From Dryocosmus kuriphilus (lineage: Eukaryota; Arthropoda; Insecta; Hymenoptera; Cynipidae), in assembly GCA_038277395.1 (NCBI GenBank), contig CM076191.1, positions 178,296,552 to 178,360,551 on the forward strand: DNA of 64,000 bases. Direction: 5' to 3'. The position numbers and the translations under genes were made by a program. The notes below the pieces were generated by a model, which saw only the letters and a list, made by a program, of their open reading frames with translations, searched no databases and had not been told where the DNA came from. Each line of letters begins with the position of its first letter. The first letter of the stretch is position 1. This document shows positions 10,698 through 21,432 of this stretch, in pieces.

Positions 10698-12620
10698 CAG
10701 CCCTATCCGACTCCAAATTATATGTGGCGAATATGTGCCTACCAGTTGGGTAGTTCGTAAATGAACCATCGGCGGCACCCCTGCTTTTCGGCCCGGCTTT
10801 AACATTATTCCTTATGGGATTATTATCCAAATATTTTTAAAAAAAGGTCTTTTTTGATAAAAATAACAGAAATCTTTTATGTTACAATTTACGAATGCAT
10901 AACTATTCGTTAAAAAAAAAAAAACATAACAAAGTAACAGAAAAAGGGCGAAAATTTAAAGATATAAATATAGCTCCTATATATTGTGTCAAAGGTTCAT
11001 AATAATTCAATAAAAAGTATTATTATTAATAATAATTAAAAACTACAACCCAAATAATTAAAAATAACAACCCAAGTAATTAAAATTAAAATATAATTCA
11101 AATTATATTATCGAAATAAAAAATGAATTATCTTAAAGCGGTATTTTTTCTTTTAAATAGAGGTATGAAATCAATCAATTTAAAATCAGTTTTGAATAAT
11201 TTAAATATTTAAAAGACCCAAAAAGAATGATTAAAATAAATAAAATGCAAGGTCAGAGAAAATGCGTTTATAAAATATAAATATATGAACGTTTATTTAA
11301 ATAAATAAATAAAAGTATAAAGAGTATTAATATAATTATAATTTATATAACTTTATATATAAGTTATATTATAAGTCTGAAATGAAATATACTTAGATAT
11401 TTTATCTTCCTTGAAGACTTCAATTACGAATTTTTTCTCTTTAAACTAAACACGAAATACTTTAAACAATATTGACATTTGCCTACTGCCTTATATTAAT
11501 TAATTCTAGTTAATGCATTCGTTCAACTTTAAGCTTTTAAAAAAAATTGGTGGAATAAAAGCCATGATAATAAACTTGAACATTCGAGCGGCAATGGTAA
11601 TTATTTTTTAAGTATTTTTTAAGTATATTTTTGAGCATGGGATTGTTCGTTGGAGCAAAAACTTCTGCTTTTGTTCCAGCTAACAATTCTTTATTATTTG
11701 AAAATTTGACATAATTAATTTAGCAATCATTTCGTTCGCAACACCACTTCTACTCTTATCTTTTTAAAATTATAACCCTAACCTCCAAAATTTCAGATTG
11801 ATTTAAAAAATAATTAATATTGACGCTCGAAAGTTCAAGTTTATTATTATGGCCTTTTAAATTTTAATTTTTATATTGATTAGATCTAATGAGGAAACCT
11901 GTTCGGTATCGAAACGTTATCAAGTTTGAAATTTTAACAAGTCTGGAATTCGTCGTTTTTATTCCATCAAAATTTTATAATATTTTACGTTAAAAATTTC
12001 GAATCTTCTTACTCCAAAAAAGGTTTTTTAAATAAAAATCTTCTAAATTTATTTTGTTTAAATTTACTGCATTGTTTTTAAAATATAAGCTATGTAAAAT
12101 AAACTTTACCAAACGTAAACAATATATACCGATGACATGACGTTACCAGCAGGATCCTTCACTTCACGTTTCCAAATGATCTCTTCTGGCAAAAAATGTT
12201 TATCACAAACAACCATTCCACTTTTTAAAACAAATTCTTTTCGCGAAATCGCTTTTGCCCTCTGTAATAAACGTTTTTTTCTCAAATGGAACGGAAAAAC
12301 GATGAAATTTTTCAGAATTCGAGTCATACCCCGAATTACAAAACGGTACTATGCATCTATGTCCTTTATACCGCGGCATTTTAAATCAATTAATAGTATT
12401 ATTAATATTTAATTATGTTAATTTTTATATACACAATCATAAATAAACACAAATTAACTATAATAAAAATTAATTTGTGTGGTTATCCTATGACAGCTAA
12501 CGTAAATACCGGGCCGAAAAGCAACTGCGCCGCCACTAGTTGGATTTCTGTACTACTCAAGTGGTAGGCATATATTCTCCACAGTTATTCTACGCTAAGG
12601 CCAGGAGTCGGATAGGGCTG
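10698..12620. mobile_element. CA..TG DNA transposon with THAP relic, copy 1 (1,923 bp)
   Basis: The terminal inverted repeat is CAGCCCTATCCGACTCC at 10698 and its exact complement ending at 12620. Subterminal blocks (TGCCTACCA.., GCTTTTCGGCCCGG) are also inverted. The 8-bp flanks ATGCGTAT and ATGCGCAT match at 7 of 8. Copy 2, inverted, is at 28501-30423 with a perfect 8-bp duplication. An 8-bp duplication with a THAP frame suggests the P superfamily, but no transposase core is present, so this is a non-autonomous derivative and the superfamily is an inference. Confidence 0.88.
12106..12379 (-). pseudogene. THAP domain relic in copy 1
   Basis: The minus-strand ATG at complement(12377..12379) starts with the Cys pair CIVPFC. 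After a frameshift in a T-run near 12293, the frame continues with VVCDKHF, the C..H half of the C2CH finger, and ends at complement(12106..12108). All the landmark residues of a THAP finger are present but split between frames. The rest of a P-type transposase is absent. It sits inside the 1,923-bp element, near its right TIR. Confidence 0.75.
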
Positions 12621-12628
12621 ATGCGCAT

Positions 12629-13872
12629 ATTACCATAGATATAACGTAATAGATGCGGCTTGGGTCAGTGGTGGGGACGACCGATATATATATCTAACTA
12701 CATTTTCGCCTATCGGTAGGTACTGCCCTCTAGAACGTTTCATCGTTTCCGTGGCAACGAGTAAACAAACTGAACAGGCCGTGATTTTCTGTTTTGACCT
12801 TCGATATCTCCTCGCTCGCACGCGTGGCACGCGGCATGTCGGATCATGGTGTACGGCTGTGCCTCGTGGAAAACCGAAGCTGCACGAAGACGAACGAGTC
12901 AAGATATCAGTTTCGTGCCAACTGGACTATAATTTCTGATTTGGAGATTCGAGTCGATTCTCATACACATGCATGTGTCTGCATGTGTTGAGTGTGTTTA
13001 CCGTGTTTACAAAAGTGACATATATATATATATATATAATACTTATCTCGTTAGATTCCGCTCAAAATTCATCAATTTTATTAATAAATATATCATTATT
13101 TACAGGAGAGAATTCTCGGTCGAAGTATATACCTGCATAATTCAATTAATATTAAATAAATAAGACCAAAGGTCAGAACGACAGCTTCCAGACAATTATC
13201 GTTTATTAATATGAAAGTTCAATGTAAGTACGTTTCGCAATTACTCTAATTCCCTCTTCAGACTGAATAATTAAACTTTAAGTATGTCATTACAGTGTTA
13301 CAAATATAGATTTTTGAATACTAGGATTAATTCATAAAGAATTCTGATAATTTGAAAAATGTAATCTTCGTGAGTGCTCGTATCATTGTTAGTGTAATAA
13401 ATATTATAAGATCTATAATTGAATCTGAATGTAAAACGTAAAACAACTTATCGGCATATCCATTAGATAATATTAAATTAACATAACAATTAAAACATTT
13501 TTTAAATTATAACCAGAACGGAGCTACAGTCCAGCTCCATTAATGTAAATACGAGCAATAATGAGTGCTCATTATTTTCTAGAAAACTTGACAATAATGT
13601 ACAAACACTGTACAAAATGTAAACAAAACGATCATTTCTGCATTATTCTTTGAATATGTAGTGCACATCTGAAGAAATTGCAGAATGTATGAAAAGTGTC
13701 CTAAAAAAAAATGTTTTTCAAGCTAAAAGTACAAGTAGTTATTTTTTATGTGTAATATTTTATGTGTAATATTTTCAGGAAAATTTCTTTATTCTTTTCC
13801 TAACAACTTTCCCGCTGAAACATTTACTTTTCTCAAAATTTGCTCGACTCCTCAAACGTTGGAAAGTATCCA
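12629..13872. other. Non-coding; promoter-like GC block and (TA)n
   Basis: The part at 12640-12930 is less AT-rich, with an X-box. Short frames there have no clear homology. A (TA)n tract lies at about 13019-13039. The remainder is AT-rich with nothing recognised. Confidence 0.4.
12716..12758 (+). promoter_or_regulatory. X-box (RFX-type) with upstream TGCCCTCT, second copy
   Basis: GTTTCCGTGGCAAC at 12745-12758 is an X-box with one change from the copy at 5927. It is again preceded by TTTCATC and by ACTGCCCTCT at 12722-12731. The shared spacing suggests a conserved promoter module or a duplicated segment. Confidence 0.4.
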
Positions 13873-14212
13873 CCCAGTGGGCACACATGTTCGAAAGACG
13901 GCCAAGAGATGTCTGTTTTAGGACGTCTTTGGGACATTTGAAAAAGTCAACTTTAATTCGTCCTAAGGTCGTCTTAAAAATGTCTTTACAACTGTTATCA
14001 TAAAGACATCAAAAAGTTGTCTAATATACGACCATAATAAGTCCCATGGACGTTACAGGTAACGTCCTTTTGTCGTAAGAAAGATGGCATAAACATGCCT
14101 TAAAGTTGTCCTATGTCAGGCATAATGCTCTCTCATTAGGACGTCATTATCATGATGTCCTTAAGGTGTCAAAAAGATGTCCTTCAGACATCTTGCATAA
14201 TATTTTTGTTAA
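13873..14212. mobile_element. GACGTC-rich MITE (CCCAGTGGGCAC family)
   Basis: It begins CCCAGTGGGCAC like the complete copy at 45515. The interior repeats (A)GGACGTC, GTCTT and GACATC motifs in both orientations. The right end is not defined; it fades out after the GACATC near 14195. Part of the interior is repeated at 17834-18025. Confidence 0.6.
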
Positions 14213-14319
14213 TTGCAATATAATAAAAGGAGGACGCCTAGCTGAAAAAATTGTATAGAATTTTTGTAGAATCCTCACAACAATTCTATAGAATTTTCCC
14301 AACATACACGACCCTCTGT

Positions 14320-14540
14320 CGCCACATGGTACTAGGTGTATAAAATGTATCTTCTTCGTGGAAGTTGGGGTTTACAAGTACTCCAGGGTTCCTGTATTCG
14401 GTTCCTCGAGGCCACGACATCGAACCCGTGCACCAGGTGTATAAAATGCATTTTCTTCGGGGAACTTGGGGCTTACGAGTACTGCAGTGATCCTGTGGTC
14501 GGTTCTTCGAGGACATGTCAACCAAACCGTGCACCAGAAA
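14320..14540. repeat. Two 101-bp-type satellite units, diverged
   Basis: Two units contain AGGTGTATAAAATG, CTTCTTCGKGGAA and GTTCYTCGAGG in the same order as the large array at 61-63.5 kb. The preceding sequence (14250-14300, TATAGAATTTT repeats) resembles the terminal segments of that element. This is a small or truncated relative of the 3.1-kb foldback element. Confidence 0.7.
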
Positions 14541-15096
14541 TGTTAAATTGTAGCAATTTTATATTTTGGAAATTTAAGAATTTGGAGGAAATGACTTATT
14601 TTTTAATTTTGTAATTCGTTAATTGTATATTTCCTTCATTTATTAAATCGGCAAATTTTTACTTCAGTTATTTAAACATTTTTATTTTTAGTTTTATTTT
14701 TCGATAATTAAAAGCTTCTTGTTTTAAATTTCCTAAATTTTAGAATTGAAGTTCGTGAAATCGATATCAATATAATAATAAATTATTTAGTCTACTCAAA
14801 TAAGAATTAAAGTTGAAGACTTATATTTCGACTTATCTTTGAGCAATTATACTGTTTAAAATTCGCGGTTCTCATCGCGAATCGATTCATCGATTCTCTA
14901 TGTGCGCAGAAGAATTACACTGTGTCACGTGTTAAATATGAAATACGACAAACCCTAAATTCGACAAAGAGACAGTTTTTAGGTAAGTATTGAGACCTTT
15001 ATTAAGATTAGCGCAAAGACTATTATATATTTTATTCATCGCAAGTCGAATTAGGTGATGCAGATCATTTTTATATGAAGATATTTTGATAATAAA
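14541..15096. other. AT-rich non-coding stretch
   Basis: Nothing is recognised beyond AT-rich sequence. Confidence 0.4.
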
Positions 15097-15910
15097 GTGC
15101 CGTCGAGGAATGCGCGCGCATGCCGGGAAGTTTCTGTGCGCGCAATCCTTCCACTATATATGCAATCCAACCGTTGTCGTCAGACTCGCATGCTTTTGCT
15201 TTCACGTTCGTCGCAGCCCGCATTGGGAGTCGGATGTGTCCGCGATTTGTTCCGTGCTTGTCGTTTCGGCTTTCATCAAAGTGCCTCAATTTTCCTGCAA
15301 TTCCTGGAAAGAATGAAGACTTCGGGACTCTACCTTGAGATTCTGTGAACAATTTTCTGTGTGTCGCGTGCACTCGGTGCGCTTCCGCTTTCTAATTATT
15401 TCGGTCGACGCCATCTTCAATCCCAACTGGGTCACCCGATTGCATGATCTAATCATGCCCGATTGTACTGATTTTGCCGCTCGTGCCGTGTTTTTTCCTC
15501 GTGGACTTCGACTTGCGAGCGCGTGACTCGGGAGTTTAGCAGCTGCTATCAGGTTTTCGAGTTCTCGAATCTCGGGTGTAAACTTTTTAACTAGATTCTT
15601 TTGAAAACTGTGTAGTGGAAAATTTCCATTGTCACATGATGTCTTTATACCTTTGTGATTTCGGTAGTCACGTGTCTCGCTCTTTTTGAAATGCCTCATA
15701 TGTGTTGCATATATTAGTATGAATTTTTTTGAAATAAATTACGAATATTTCGGAACTAGTTGCAATTCTAGTCTTTTTGTAGGTTTATAACCTCGTATGT
15801 CCGTGCTAGGAAATATTCGAAATTTAATCCAAAGAAGTGAAAAGGTAGACCCTTTGTGAATTTATGAGAAATATCTCTGTCTCCAACCGTTCCGAGGAAT
15901 CTATTTCTAC
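15097..15910 (+). promoter_or_regulatory. CpG-rich promoter-like block or solo LTR
   Basis: From about 15100 to 15540 the sequence is clearly richer in CpG than its surroundings. A TATATATG lies near 15155, an AATAAA at about 15731, and a good 5' splice site (ACAG then GTAAGT) at 15911. This order (TATA, leader, polyadenylation signal, end near CTACA) would fit a solo LTR. It would also fit a promoter and non-coding first exon. Short frames on both strands show no recognisable domain. Confidence 0.35.
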
Positions 15911-15955
15911 AGGTAAGTTTTCTCCAGGCGTGACTCACTAAAGTGTGGCTGTCTA

Positions 15956-16324
15956 AAGGTGCGTTTTCATGCAGCGAGTAGCTCGCTGCGAGTACACGTC
16001 ACGTGGTACTTTTGCGAGTGAACGCGAGTGAAGTGAAATTTGTCCTTATTGCACAAAGCGCATGCGTACATCATTGGGTTCTGCAAATACGCACGCAAAA
16101 GTAAATAGGTTAGGATTCTTGTCAAAATAAACGAACCTTGAGATATAAAATTACATTATGTAAAATAATTCTGCTCACTTACTTTTTGCTCCTTGTTCAA
16201 TTCGTACGACTCATCTATTATTAATAAATAATAATAATATTTATTTATTTTCCCTGATGCAATGTGACGTCTACTCGCAGCGAGCTACTCGCAGCGAGCT
16301 ACTCGCTGCATGAATTTGCACCTT
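15956..16324. mobile_element. MITE with AAGGTGC..GCACCTT ends (369 bp)
   Basis: The left end is AAGGTGCGTTTTCATGCAGC followed by GAGTAGCTCGCTGCGAGTA. The right end is the complement, TACTCGCAGCGAGC repeated, then CTCGCTGCATGAATTTGCAC and CTT. The terminal repeats are about 40 bp. There is no coding capacity. A hAT-type origin is possible, but no clear target duplication is visible. Confidence 0.75.
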
Positions 16325-16739
16325 AACGGATTTTTAAACATTTTTCGAAGTGTCAATAGTGAACATTCTAAACAAGTTTTTGGTGCAATTGCAGAATAGG
16401 GGCGTCAAAATAGGGTTAAAATTGTTTTTCAATGCACAGTTTGTCATCAAAAAAAGGATGAGTTTTCACAAAGAAAATTGAATTTTCATACAACAGTCGA
16501 AATTTCAACTCAAAAATTACATTTTTTAATAAAACACCCGTTAAATTATTAATGAAAAAAGTGAACTTTCAATAGCAAGTAGTTACATTTTCAGAGAAAA
16601 AAATGAATATTTCTGCGAAATTGTGTAATTTTTAAGTAGGAGGAGACGACTTTTGAAGAAAATAATGAATTTTTAAACCAAAACGTCATAATGTCCAGGA
16701 AGTTTACACCGCCATTTTTTGTTTTTTAGGTAATTTTTT
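16325..16739. other. AT-rich degenerate repeat
   Basis: The sequence consists of AATTTTCA and AAAATTACA-like motifs with no gene. It is probably an old form of the repeat type seen at 19.6-20.6 kb. Confidence 0.4.
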
Positions 16740-18660
16740 GCATGGGCTGCTTTTTGTAATTTTTAGCTGCGTTTCTTTCTGCGAGTTAATTATCCGGGGC
16801 CATGAACATAAACTTTTGACGTTTAGAAATCATACGAAAAGTAAAAAAATGTATACAGATTATTTCACGAAATTTTGGCAAATTTTGAAAATTCTGAATA
16901 CCTTAAATTTAAAGAGTTTAAAAATTCTTCGGAAATTTTGGGAAATATTTAAACATGTTTCTAATTTTGTAGTGCTTTGAATTTCTGTAAATTTCCAAAA
17001 ATTGACAGCAATTTAAAAAGATTTTTAAGTCCTGAAATATTAGGGTAAATTTTGTTAATCAGAAATTTTTAGAACTTTAGAAATTACAGAATACTTTAAA
17101 TCTAAGTAAAGTTCAAAAAATGTCCCAAAATTGTCAAAGTTTATGTTAAGTTTATAAATTACTGAAAGTCTTGCGAAATGTGGGAAATTGTATGATACTT
17201 CGAATGTCTTTAAATTTCCAAAAGTGTGCTGCAATATATAAAATTTCTTAAATATCGAAATTTTTTGGACATTTTGGAAAGCATAGAAATGTTTTGAAAT
17301 TTTTAACATTTTTTGAATTTTTGGAATGTTTTGGATATTTCAAATTTCCAATTTCCCACAATTTTAGAGATTTCTGTCAAATTTATAAAATACTGAAAAA
17401 TTCGCTAACATTCGTTAGGTTTGGAAAATATTTAGAATTTTTGGATACTTTTCATTTATGTGCAATTCTAAAATTTTTAAAATTCACGGTGAATTTTGGG
17501 AAATATTGAAAAATTTGGAAATTTTGTGGTAGTTTAAATTTTTGTTAATTTCTAAAAATTCACAGCAATTTAAAAAGATTTTTAAACACTGAAAATTTTG
17601 TACATTTTGGAAATAATCGAAATTTTTACAAATATTGAAATTTTTGAATACTTTAAATTTAAGTACTTATAAACATTTCCCAAAATTGTAGAAGTTTATG
17701 TTAAGTTTATAAATTACCGAAAGTCTTGCGAAATGTGCGAAATTGTATGGTACTTTCAATGTCTTTAAATTTCCAAAAATGTGCTGCAATATAAAAAATT
17801 TATTAAATATCGAAAATTTTTGGATATTTTGGACAGAGATGTCTGTTTTAGGACGTCTTTGGGACATTTGAAAAAGTCAACTTTAATTCGTCGTACGGTC
17901 GTCTTAAAAATGTCTTTACAACTATTGTCATAAAGACATCAAAAAGTTGTCTAATATACGACCATAAAAAGTCCCATGGACGTTACAGGTAACGTCCTTT
18001 TGTCGTAAGAAGGATGGCATAAACAAAATGTTTTTGGAGATTTTGGAAAGCATAGAAATGTTTTGAAATTTTGAAAAATTTTTGATTGTTTGGAGTGTTT
18101 TGAATATTTTAAATTTCCGTTTTCCCAAAATTTTATAGATTTCTGGCAAATTTATAAAATACTGAAAATATTGAGAATATTTGGTAAATTTGGAAATTTT
18201 TTTACAATTGTCGGATACTTTTAATTATTGTAAGTTTCTAAAAATTAAAAAATTAATAGTAAATTTTGGGAAATATTGAAAAATATGTGAATTTTTGGAA
18301 TAGTTTGAAATTCTGTAAATTTCCAAAAATTGACAGGAATTTAGGAAGATTTTTTAAATCTTTAAAATCTTGGGAAAATTTTGTAAATGATGGAAATTTT
18401 TTAATAATTTAAATCTAAGTAAAGTTTCTAAAAATTTCCCAAAATGTCAGACGTTTATGGTAAATTCAGTCTTGGGAAATATTGGAAATTTTTTGATACT
18501 TTAAATTCCTGCAAATTTCTAAAAATGTGCTGCAATTTAAAAAATTCCTTGAATGCCGTTTGCACATTTTGGAAATCATGAAATTTTTTTTAATTTTGAA
18601 AATGTTTTAATTTTTCGAATTTTTTTGATATTTGAAATTTCAGTTTTTCAAAAATTTAGA
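16740..18660. repeat. AT-rich tandem repeat, about 555-bp period
   Basis: Short motifs of the GGAAATTTTG type recur throughout. A longer period is visible: the segment containing TGTTAAGTTTATAAATTAC and GTCTTGCGAAATGTG occurs at about 17143-17185 and again at about 17698-17740. Short open frames here are by-products of the repeat. A MITE fragment interrupts it at 17834. Confidence 0.7.
17834..18025. mobile_element. GACGTC-rich MITE fragment nested in the AT repeat
   Basis: It is nearly identical to 13900-14095 (AGATGTCTGTTTTAGGACGTC through GATGGCATAAAC), without either terminal repeat. The surrounding repeat resumes directly on both sides. Confidence 0.8.
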
Positions 18661-18878
18661 AATTTATGGTAAATTTATCTCTCGATGTAACGATTGCATT
18701 AAAAATTAATTTTTTGGTGCAGAAAATAAAACTTACTTTAATGAAAAATTAAAATAGTTTGGTTTAAATTAATTTTCTTGTTATTAAAATTTCACCTTTT
18801 TCTAGTTCAATATGAATTTTTTTTTTTTTCAAAATATAGCTGTTCAATTGCCGATCGAGAATTCATCTTTTTACATTC

Positions 18879-19640
18879 TCATCTTCATGAGAAGGTATTA
18901 GTTTTATGTGAAAACTCACACTTTGGCACTTTGGTACACTTCTTTAATGCATGAAAAGAAAGGAAGAGTTCGTTAACCAACGTTTTTTGACCAATGGTTA
19001 TGGTTGTATCCATGAAAGGCGGTTTTTACAAAATCAAAAAATCCATTTTCCGTCTAAAGTATGCAAAATATAAAAAAATGTAAGAAAGTACAATTGTTAG
19101 TCTAAAAAATATCTACAAATTTTGTCCTCACCGTTTTTTTTATCAAATGCTCGGTTCTTGTTTTAATCGAGAAAACGTTATTAAAGTTAAAAAAGTGTGG
19201 TTTCCCACCAAAATTTTCAAGATACGAAAAAGATGTTAATGAAGAAAGTTCTTCAGCTCAAAAAAGATCTATACATTTTGTTTCCAATATTTTTCGATCA
19301 ACTTTACGGGATTTCGTTTTAATCAAGAAAACTGTGTTAAAATGAGAAATTCATATTTCCCGCCAAAATATTCAAGACACAAAAAAAAATACGATGCGGA
19401 ACAAAGTTGTTCATTTTAAAAATATCTAAATATTTTCTCCTAACCACTTTTTGATAAAATCCACGGTTTTTGTTTTAATCGAAAAAAAATTTATTAACAA
19501 TTACAAATTCAAATTTCTAGCTAAACTTAACAAGATATGAAAATATTATAAAGTACAAGGTTGTTCACTACAAAAAGATCTACAAATTCAGTTCTTATCA
19601 TTTTTTTTTGTTGAAATGTATAGTCTTTGAGTTATTCGTG
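18879..19640 (-). repeat. Diverged copy of the hairpin-rich repeat family
   Basis: It starts TTTTTACATTCTCATC with GAGAAGGTATTAG, as does the minus-oriented copy at 40396. It then holds the GTTAACCAACGTTTTTTGAC segment and three or more degenerate units with TTGTTTTAATCGA and AAAAAGATCTACAAATT motifs. The GC-rich hairpin block is absent from this copy. Confidence 0.7.
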
Positions 19641-20640
19641 AAATATTTTATTACATATAAAGAAAACCATTTTTCAAACTATTTGGTAGAATATTAGATT
19701 TCATTCTTTAAAATATAACTATGTTTATTAAAAATTAATTTTTTTTCCTTTAAAAATGTAACTTTGTATGAAGAGTTCAAATTTGTTGATTAAAAATTAC
19801 TTTTTTATTATTAAAAACTTAACTATATGTAGTTCAAAATTCGTATTTTTTGTTTTAAAATTTAACTATTTTTTCTTTCATTCAACGTTGTTCTTAACTA
19901 TAACTTAAAGATTCTTAAAAAATAGAAATATTAGTTAATAATTGTACAGTTAAAAAATCATGTTCTTAGGGGTTGAAGATTCAACTACTTAATCTAAAAT
20001 AAATTTTTTGCCGCCTTCTTTATGTGGAAAATGTTTAATTGAAAATTATTTTTTTCGATTGATAGTTCAATTATTTTATTAAATACAGGTCTCTTTCATT
20101 TAAAAGATGAACTATTCCGTTCAAAAGTAATTTTTTTGGTGTAGAAAATAAATCTTTCTTCAAAGAAAAATTAAAACATTTTGGTAGAATGCAATTTTTT
20201 TCTTATTGAAATTTAAACTGTTTTTAGTTCAATATCTACTTTTTTCAGACTTTAGGTATTCTATTGCTGACTGATAATTCATCTTTTTTAGTTAAATATT
20301 CAACAATTTCATTGTTAAGTTAAACTTTTTTGTTAAAAATGTATCTGCGAATAGAATATCATATTTTCTGTTTGAAATTTTAACTGTTTTACTACAAATT
20401 ACTTGCTTCAAACTCCATCGTTCTTGTATTAAGACTCAAAAGTTTTATTCATTTTTTCTTTTTCCTTGTAATTTATGTGACTAAGAATTGAATTTGAATT
20501 GAAAAGAGGAATTCTCAATCAAACAAGATAAATTCAAACCAAAATTGTAATAGTTGCCTTTTGACCTAAAACATATCATTTTTCAAGTTAAAAATAATTG
20601 AATTATCAAGCCCAAATAAATTAACTTTCTGCAAACATAA
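19641..20640. repeat. Degenerate AATTTAACT-type repeat
   Basis: It is made of short, loosely periodic motifs such as AAAATTTAACTATTTT and TTCATCTTTTT. No gene is present. Clear borders and unit length cannot be given. Confidence 0.5.
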
Positions 20641-21432
20641 AAAAGGCCTTGAATTTTGTTCGGAAGAATCGCTGGACACCCTGTTTCATAATAAACAAAG
20701 TATAAATATACATCTTACAGCGAAAAAAATTTTCTACAGCTCTTATATTTTAAACCACGTCAACCTTTCTTCTCTTCAGCGATTGGGTAGCATGACAGAA
20801 GGGACTAGGTATCACTTCATATTCAATTCGATTTCATTTTGGTGATGGACACCAAAATTGAAGGCAATAATCACTCGGTAAGAAATTTTTTTTTGCATTT
20901 TTAAAAAACCATTTCCACATATTACTTTTCTCAAGTGCTTCATCATGCCGCTACGCTGTACCATCCGTTGGTAAAATATAAGTTATATTATGTCAACAAT
21001 TCATAATCGCATTTGATTCGCAATGAATATTTCTGTATACGTACTAGGGTGGTTTTTATTCATATTTGATTGATTTTTTTTCACGAAAAAAAATTGCCGG
21101 AAAAAAATTATCTCGAAATTCGAGCAAAATCGGTTAATATTTACTATAGGTTTCAAAAATGTTGACTTCTCTACACAACTTGGTCTAAATCAGTGAAAAA
21201 AAATCGCCCAAGAACGTGACTAACTTCACTGCAAAGATAATGTTATTGCGAACGAGTTTTCTATTCATGGCACCGTCATATATTGATTATAAATAAAGTT
21301 AGAGTTGGGTGAAGAAAGATTTATTTGACACTCTTCTCGCATACATTTTTTGTTGCACCTCTCACGCGACATCACTTTCGATGGCCGACATTTATTTATT
21401 GCTTTCAGTACGTTCCTGTGTAATATCGTATA

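Noticed and set aside
12834..12940. Possible THAP-type first exon after the X-box (start GSWCTAVPRGK or MVYGCASWK)
   Set aside because: The Cys pair and FxFP box do not fall in one frame, and there is no convincing splice donor; kept only as context for the X-box.
15286..15699. 137-codon minus-strand frame in the CpG-rich block
   Set aside because: No domain, no low-complexity-independent homology that I recognise, and overlapping frames are open on the other strand too; explained by high GC and few stops.
16738..18149. Several 60-85 codon frames in the AT-rich array
   Set aside because: Leu/Phe/Lys-rich translations of a degenerate tandem repeat; they recur with the repeat in both strands.
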